Assembly: GCA_003427395.1 (NCBI GenBank) | Contig: BFEA01000323.1 | Location: 678,236-700,623, forward strand | DNA length: 22,388 bases | Direction of reading: 5' to 3' | DNA from: Chara braunii | Lineage: Eukaryota > Streptophyta > Charophyceae > Charales > Characeae | Part shown: positions 18,190 through 22,388 of the stretch, piece after piece | Layout: every line of letters begins with the position of its first letter | Numbering within the stretch: the stretch's first letter is position 1 | Program-made: the position numbers and the translations under genes | Notes under the pieces: model-generated | Database searches by the model: none | Told to the model about the DNA's origin: nothing | What the model saw: only the letters and a program-made list of their open reading frames with translations

Positions 18190-19893
18190 AAAAAAACCGA
18201 CTTACAGATTGCGCCTGCACCAACGTCGGGTTCCTCCCGCCATCCGGAAGACGATACACCAACTCCAATCTCCCTGCCTCGCGACACTCCAGGACCTGCT
18301 CCCTCAATGCCCGGATGGCATCCGGATCTTCCATCTCATGTGCGGCCACCAAGTCCATGGCCTTCCACACGTCCGACAAGCTGAGAGAGAATGCTTCAAT
18401 CCTCTCTTCCTCCTCCGGCTCCGCCCGGAGCCTCCGGCGCTCGCCCTCCGACTCCTCGATTGTGAAAGACCCTGGATTGGGTCAGTTCCTTATGCTTTTT
18501 GGCCCTGTATTTCTGCAGGTAATTACCTCATAATTTTCGCAGGCAGGATCATACAAGAGAAGGGTCAGAGTCCCATTATGCTTATTAAATATCATTGTCT
18601 CTGTTCTGCTCAGAAAAGACCTCCCCAAAAGAATCTCGTGGTCCACGTCCGGCATAATGAAGAAGCATGTCCTGGCCTTTACCTTCCCAACCTCGATGAG
18701 CACATTCGAGGTTGTCCCACAGAACACGGCCTTGCAGCTTGCCCCATGTAGAATGTCGCAGTCAGATCGGTCTCTATCCAGCCCAAACCTGATGGCATCC
18801 GCCTCCCGGATGATATTCATTTCCGCCCCAGTGTCCACCATAGCTGCACACTTGGAACCCTTCACTACCAAATCCACTGTGGCGCAGGCCACACACTTCT
18901 AGTCCATCTTCGTGCCCGACTCTGCCCACTCCGCCTCCTTGGGCAGGATCGTACCTAGATGGACGTTGGGCACCAGACGCCGCGACAACCTCCCCTTCAA
19001 TCCATCGCGGAGCTCAGGGGCTGACGCCAAGATTTCCTTCAAGGTCATGAGGTCGTTATGCCCTTCTAACAAATGTCGATCACCTTCTCTACGCCAAACC
19101 CTTCTTCCAGCCGGACCGCATATTTCTTCTTCTTAGGCGGTACATCGTGCAAGACCGACTCAACTCCTTCCGTAGCCTCTCTTTTCTTAGCCCTTTGCTC
19201 TTCCTGGCGCAACCTCTCATCTTCCTCCTCTTCATCGTCATCATCCTCCACTTCTCCTGCCTCTTTCCTTCCTCCCGGCTCAAGCTCTCTCCGGGGGGGT
19301 TCTTGGCTAGCAGTGGCCTTGGCCTGACTTCGCGTTCGCGCTGCCTGCGCTAGCCGGGCCTGCGGGGTAAGGGGTCCCATCATCATCCCAGTTCGCGGGC
19401 CCGACCCCACTACATTTACTCCGGGTTGCCCGGTCGCTGACTCCGGGCCAGAGTCATAAAGGAACACCTTGGGAACGTTAGACCTCCATTCCCTTTCTCC
19501 CTTACAGAGGTCCACCAACTTCTGTTGGTACCTCCCTATCTTGCCCAACAGATCCTCCATTTTCCCCAGCAAGGCGAACGAAGGTTCCATCTTTTCTTCC
19601 TCATCCTCGTCGTCCGACTCAATAATTATGGGCTCTTCCCTCTTATCTCCTTCTCGTAGCCCCTGAGTTACTTCCTCATCACTCCCCACTTCCTCTACCC
19701 CAATTGGTGGTCCTTCCTTCTCCTGCCATAACCTGAACGTGGCAGGGGGTGGCGGTCCGGTTGCCGCCCTTCGTTGGGCCTCCGCTCTCACTCCCCCAAG
19801 CTTCCTGTCAATAAACTCCCCAAACTGGTCGTAGATGTTTCCATCCACGGTGGAGGAAATCAGCCCGTTCTTCTCATCCTCCCGCCTTATGTT
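18190..19893 (-). pseudogene. Acidic linker and retropepsin-like protease region
   Basis: After the knuckle comes a long charged linker with runs of E/D (around 19240 and 19600) and a basic PPKKKKY patch near 19120-19143 that might act in nuclear entry. The protease core contains AAMVDTGAEMNII, with the catalytic Asp codon at 18835-18833, then a hydrophobic strand and HEILLGRSFL, the usual closing motif of an LTR-element aspartic protease. It would cut the polyprotein into mature parts. A one-base deletion near 19078 separates linker and protease frames, TAG 18899 lies just before the protease, and TGA 18482 follows it. Confidence 0.9.
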
Positions 19894-21252
19894 ACATAAC
19901 CTTATAGTGTGGCCTTGCTGGTCGCAATGTTGGCAGATAGCCGACCTCCAGTCAAAGCGGGTTCTTCCGTACCCCTGACCTCCTTGATCCCCCTGACCTT
20001 GGTTCCCCTGGCCTTAGCTATTCCATTGTCCTCCTCGACCGCCGCCATTCCTGCCTCATCCCCTTCCACCACCCCTTCCTCCATTGCCTTGATTGCCCTG
20101 ACCCTGGTTCCCACCTCCAGCCACGCTCCCTTGCGAACTAGGAGCGGGTGATGGCGGCGGGGCCATAGGCTGGGCCTGGGCTGCAGAATAGATAGGGGGC
20201 GGCATGCTCGTCTGTCGCCCAGCATAAGGTACTACATGTCCAGGAGGCGTCGGCCCTCCACAAGGCACATAAGTGTTGATCGTGGGCCATGGCCACTGCC
20301 CGAAAGGTGGTACTCGCCCCTGCGAAGGGCCTGCACTACTCGAAGGTGCCGACGCACTCGGGGAGGCAGCTACCACCGCTTGGGGCATCTGGCCCTTTCC
20401 TGAACCTTGCCCCCCTTCCGTCAGATTGCGCTGCTTATGCTGCACCTTCGAGAGGTGCGGAGGCACCGTCTCGTCTTCCTCCCACCCTTCCTAGGCAGCT
20501 TCCTCTATCACGGCCTCTTTGGCCCTTCCCTGAATTGTCGTTGCCACCTTTCTTTGTATCACCGGGTCTAACTCTGTTAATATGTCGGTGATAATCTTTC
20601 TTACCCCTGGAGTCCCGGATACCGTAGCATCCCTCTCCTTTCTCTTCTGTCTTTGTAGCCGTACCTGGTGCTGCTCCACCTGGTCTAAGCTCCCATCTTC
20701 CACCCCTTTGTCAATGGTGGCCGAGGTGAGCTTAGCACTCCCTCCTCCATGACTCGTCAATTCCTGGGCCTCTAACACAGTAAGCAGTCCCAAAACGATG
20801 ACACACTGCGTCTCTTCTGAGATCCCGCGGACCTTCCTTGCCCTCTTCTTGAATTCTTGTACAAAGGCCCCTATCGTAGTGAAGTTATCTTTGTTCATTG
20901 CCTCCAGGTCCGCCGAGGTTAGCAGGTCATCGCCCAGCCTGTACTTCCTTTGCATTCCCTCTCTAAACCTGACCCAATTGCCGTTGGCATCATTGACCAC
21001 CCTCTGCACCTCCTGATGGTGCCCATAAAGCACATATCTCATGATCCGCTGGAATTTCACCGCATCCACTAGTCCCACCAATGCTTGTTCCACCCGATCC
21101 AGCCAGTCTAAGACTCTTTCTCCATTGAAGTGAAAGGTGTCGACCTTAGGGACATTGCTTGGTGTCTTCTCATGTCGGTCAATGGCCGCAATAAGGTCCT
21201 CGAGCATCAAGACCTTCCCGGTACCATCCGATACACCGCCGCTCTCCGGCAT
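19894..21252 (-). pseudogene. Gag region: capsid-like domain and CCHC zinc knuckle
   Basis: Residues 1-253 form a typical retrotransposon Gag. They include a LDWLDRVEQAL helix, a WVRFREGMQRKY segment and FTTIGAFVQEFKKRARKV, as in particle-forming capsid proteins. A proline-rich then GQ/GN-rich linker leads to C-QH-C-DQQG-H-TIRL-C (19935-19894), an intact CX2CX4HX4C knuckle that would bind the RNA genome. The TAG at 20491, TGA at 20056 and TAA at 20014 interrupt it. Each is one transition away from CAG, CGA or CAA, though other origins are possible. The knuckle is intact here, unlike that of ORF-B. Confidence 0.92.
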
Positions 21253-21573
21253 CTTGACGGACTTTTCTCTTCAAGCTCCCTGTTAGAAGACAAACAAGGA
21301 CACTCACCTACTCAGCATCCTATCTCAAAAGGGTCTAACCTGTATGCCCTCTCTAACCTCCTCATATACTTACCGGCCGCGGATACGGCCGTCCCTCGTA
21401 GCTTTCCTAGCTCAGGTAGGTAAACAGGACGGACACACAAAGCCACTAAGCCTTCCTTACCTGTACTTAGTCACTCATTATTTTCCTTACCCTCTCGTCA
21501 TTCCTTTATGCCTATTCTCATTCAATCTCATACTCGGATGTCGTTCCACCAGGGACAACGGTAGGCTTCCGTT
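21253..21573 (-). other. 5' leader of the element
   Basis: Roughly 320 nt lie between the primer-binding site and the gag ATG, where packaging and dimerisation signals would be expected. No ORF or clear hairpin stands out. Confidence 0.6.
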
Positions 21574-21592
21574 ATCCCCGGCAACGGCGCCA
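21574..21592 (-). other. Primer-binding site complementary to plant tRNA-Asp
   Basis: On the minus strand this reads TGGCGCCGTTGCCGGGGAT and starts two bases (GG) after the LTR's terminal CA at 21595. The TGG pairs with the tRNA 3' CCA. The remainder fits the acceptor stem and T-arm start of plant tRNA-Asp(GTC), as remembered from plant tRNA sequences. This primer is a common choice among plant Ty3/gypsy elements. Confidence 0.88.
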
Positions 21593-21594
21593 CC

Positions 21595-22388
21595 TGTCGA
21601 GCGCATCGGTCCGGCACCGCACCAAGGCAGCGCGGGACCCTCCCAGCCGCGTCACGCAGGAGTTGGTCTAATTCCTTCGTCACAAATCATACATAGAGCT
21701 TCCGCAAGCTGCTCCGGCCGAGTGCGCCAGCCATACCTCTCGCGAGCCCCTACGACAAGATAGGGCCTACGCGAGGCACGACTTACCTCCACCTTGCGGG
21801 AGTTGTTACCTCCCTTCGGTGGGCGTATCCCCACTGAGCTACCAGTCCACAGTACGAAAGCTGATCAGCTGAGATTGCAGAGATGGACCAGCCGAGGGTG
21901 TTCACTGTAGCATAGGGGGTACGCGCAGTAGTACGCCTCTATCGGACCCGCACGCGAACCAACGTCTCAGGGGGGCTGAGGTCCCAAGCGCGGTCCGGCG
22001 TCGGTCGACTAGGACGCATCCCACACACCACGCACACACCACTTTACGAACACAAAAATAAAATGCACACACACACACACTAAACAACGTGACTACGCTT
22101 CTAGCCCCTCGGTAGTCATCCCATAACTTTCCGACGCGGAAGTCGGATAGGCGTTGCGCTCGAGACTTAGTACAAAACCGCGCGGACGTGGGGCTGACTC
22201 ATATGGACTCGAAATGCAAGCGTATGCAAGCGGTCACAATGATGACGTACTATGCAGTACCCATACTCATGCGGTCCTCGTTAATCTCGAGGGTCGCGTT
22301 CGACACTCAAGTGTCGGCTGACACGCGCTCTGAGGGTTAATCTCTCGACGTTGGACAACCGTCAAGCGCGGTTGAAGACCACACACCC
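21595..22388 (-). repeat. 5' LTR of the main element (right copy, cut by the window end)
   Basis: This copy matches the left LTR from TGTCGAG onwards. It differs at many single positions, mostly transitions, and has two longer segments absent on the left: one near 21900-21935 and one near 22002-22016 around GTCGGTCGACTAG. The (AC)n run, the CCGAC/GTCGG palindrome near 22129 and the CGACACTCAAGTGTCG palindrome (22301-22316) are all kept. The plus-strand TATAAAA of the left copy reads TACAAAA here (22171). About 230 further bases are expected to the right. Confidence 0.9.

Larger units (their letters stand above)
14767..21252 (-). pseudogene. gag-pro-pol polyprotein gene, inactivated
   Basis: The ATG at 21252-21250 (MPESGGVSDG…) starts a polyprotein that ends at TAA 14769-14767. 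Domain order with approximate residues: Gag 1-250, P/Q/G-rich linker 255-435, CCHC knuckle 440-453, acidic linker with PPKKKKY near 705, protease near 807, RT with YIDD near 1292, RNase H near 1440-1560, integrase from about 1760 with DDE at about 1869/1927/1963, and a GPY-type end. In-frame stops lie at 20491, 20056, 20014, 18899, 18482, 17988, 17493, 16945, 16300, 15304 and 14950. Single-base frame changes occur near 19078, at a run of eight A (plus strand) near 18188-18196, and near 16956. All three shift the same way and restore the original frame, so the ancestor was one ORF with Gag and Pol fused in frame. No programmed-frameshift signal is needed to explain the layout. Confidence 0.95.
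1651..22388 (-). mobile_element. Large degenerate Ty3/gypsy LTR retrotransposon (partial at the right edge)
   Basis: On the minus strand the order is 5' LTR, tRNA-Asp-type PBS, gag with a CCHC knuckle, aspartic protease, reverse transcriptase, RNase H, integrase with a GPY-type end, a second gag-like ORF, a long non-coding stretch, then the 3' LTR. The order RT-RNase H-integrase places it in Ty3/gypsy rather than Ty1/copia. No chromodomain is visible after integrase. The two LTR copies match along their length but differ at many single bases and by two indel blocks, so the insertion is old. At roughly 20.7 kb or more it is unusually long; part of this may be later insertions between ORF-B and the 3' LTR. 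The left LTR is joined to the body across an N at 2402, so the pairing of the two LTRs is likely but not proven. Target-site duplication cannot be tested because the right end lies outside the window. Confidence 0.88.

Noticed and set aside
18185-18200. Programmed ribosomal frameshift at the homopolymer run between protease and RT
   Set aside because: Frame changes of the same kind occur at two other places in this copy and sum to zero, and nonsense mutations are frequent. Ordinary decay explains it.

Overview
This window is almost entirely repeat-derived plant-lineage nuclear DNA. It holds a large, decayed Ty3/gypsy LTR retrotransposon on the minus strand. The primer-binding site next to the right-hand LTR (21574-21592) reads TGGCGCCGTTGCCGGGGAT on the minus strand. 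That is complementary to the 3' end of plant-type tRNA-Asp, which places the host among green plants or streptophyte algae. The wording of the polyprotein resembles retroelement proteins I remember from the charophyte Chara braunii. That species-level guess rests on memory and was not searched.

Layout on the + strand. (1) 1-1040: unassigned flank with a cluster of small palindromes and a C20 run. (2) About 1045-1650: an old LTR-like fragment, inverted relative to the main LTR. (3) 1651 to about 2726: the 3' LTR of the main element, broken by a single N at 2402 flanked by a perfect 95-bp duplication. (4) About 2727-11965: some 9.2 kb without a convincing gene. It holds a third LTR-like fragment (about 2765-3250), an LTR/PBS-like junction (3950-3985), an alternating ~123-bp tandem array (4001-4625), a series of about twelve hairpins sharing a loop core (4840-6124) interrupted by a ~340-bp fold-back element (5683-6022), and scattered microsatellites. 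(5) 14616 to 11966: a second, gag-like ORF after pol (ORF-B), broken. (6) 21252 to 14767: gag-protease-RT-RNase H-integrase. (7) 21253-21592: leader and PBS. (8) 21595-22388: the 5' LTR, cut by the window end.

How the parts fit. The element would have been transcribed from the right LTR leftwards, primed by tRNA-Asp, and would have made one long Gag-Pol polyprotein followed by ORF-B in the position where env would lie. The copy is dead: gag-pol carries eleven in-frame stops and three frame changes, and ORF-B carries several more. All three gag-pol frame changes go the same way and sum to zero, so the ancestor was probably one uninterrupted ORF of about 2,160 codons.

No cellular gene, tRNA, rRNA or CRISPR array could be supported. 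The observations most worth following are the second gag-like ORF behind pol, the hairpin array with a constant loop and varying stems, and the fold-back element that splits it. The join between the left LTR and the rest passes through an N, so linkage there depends on scaffolding.
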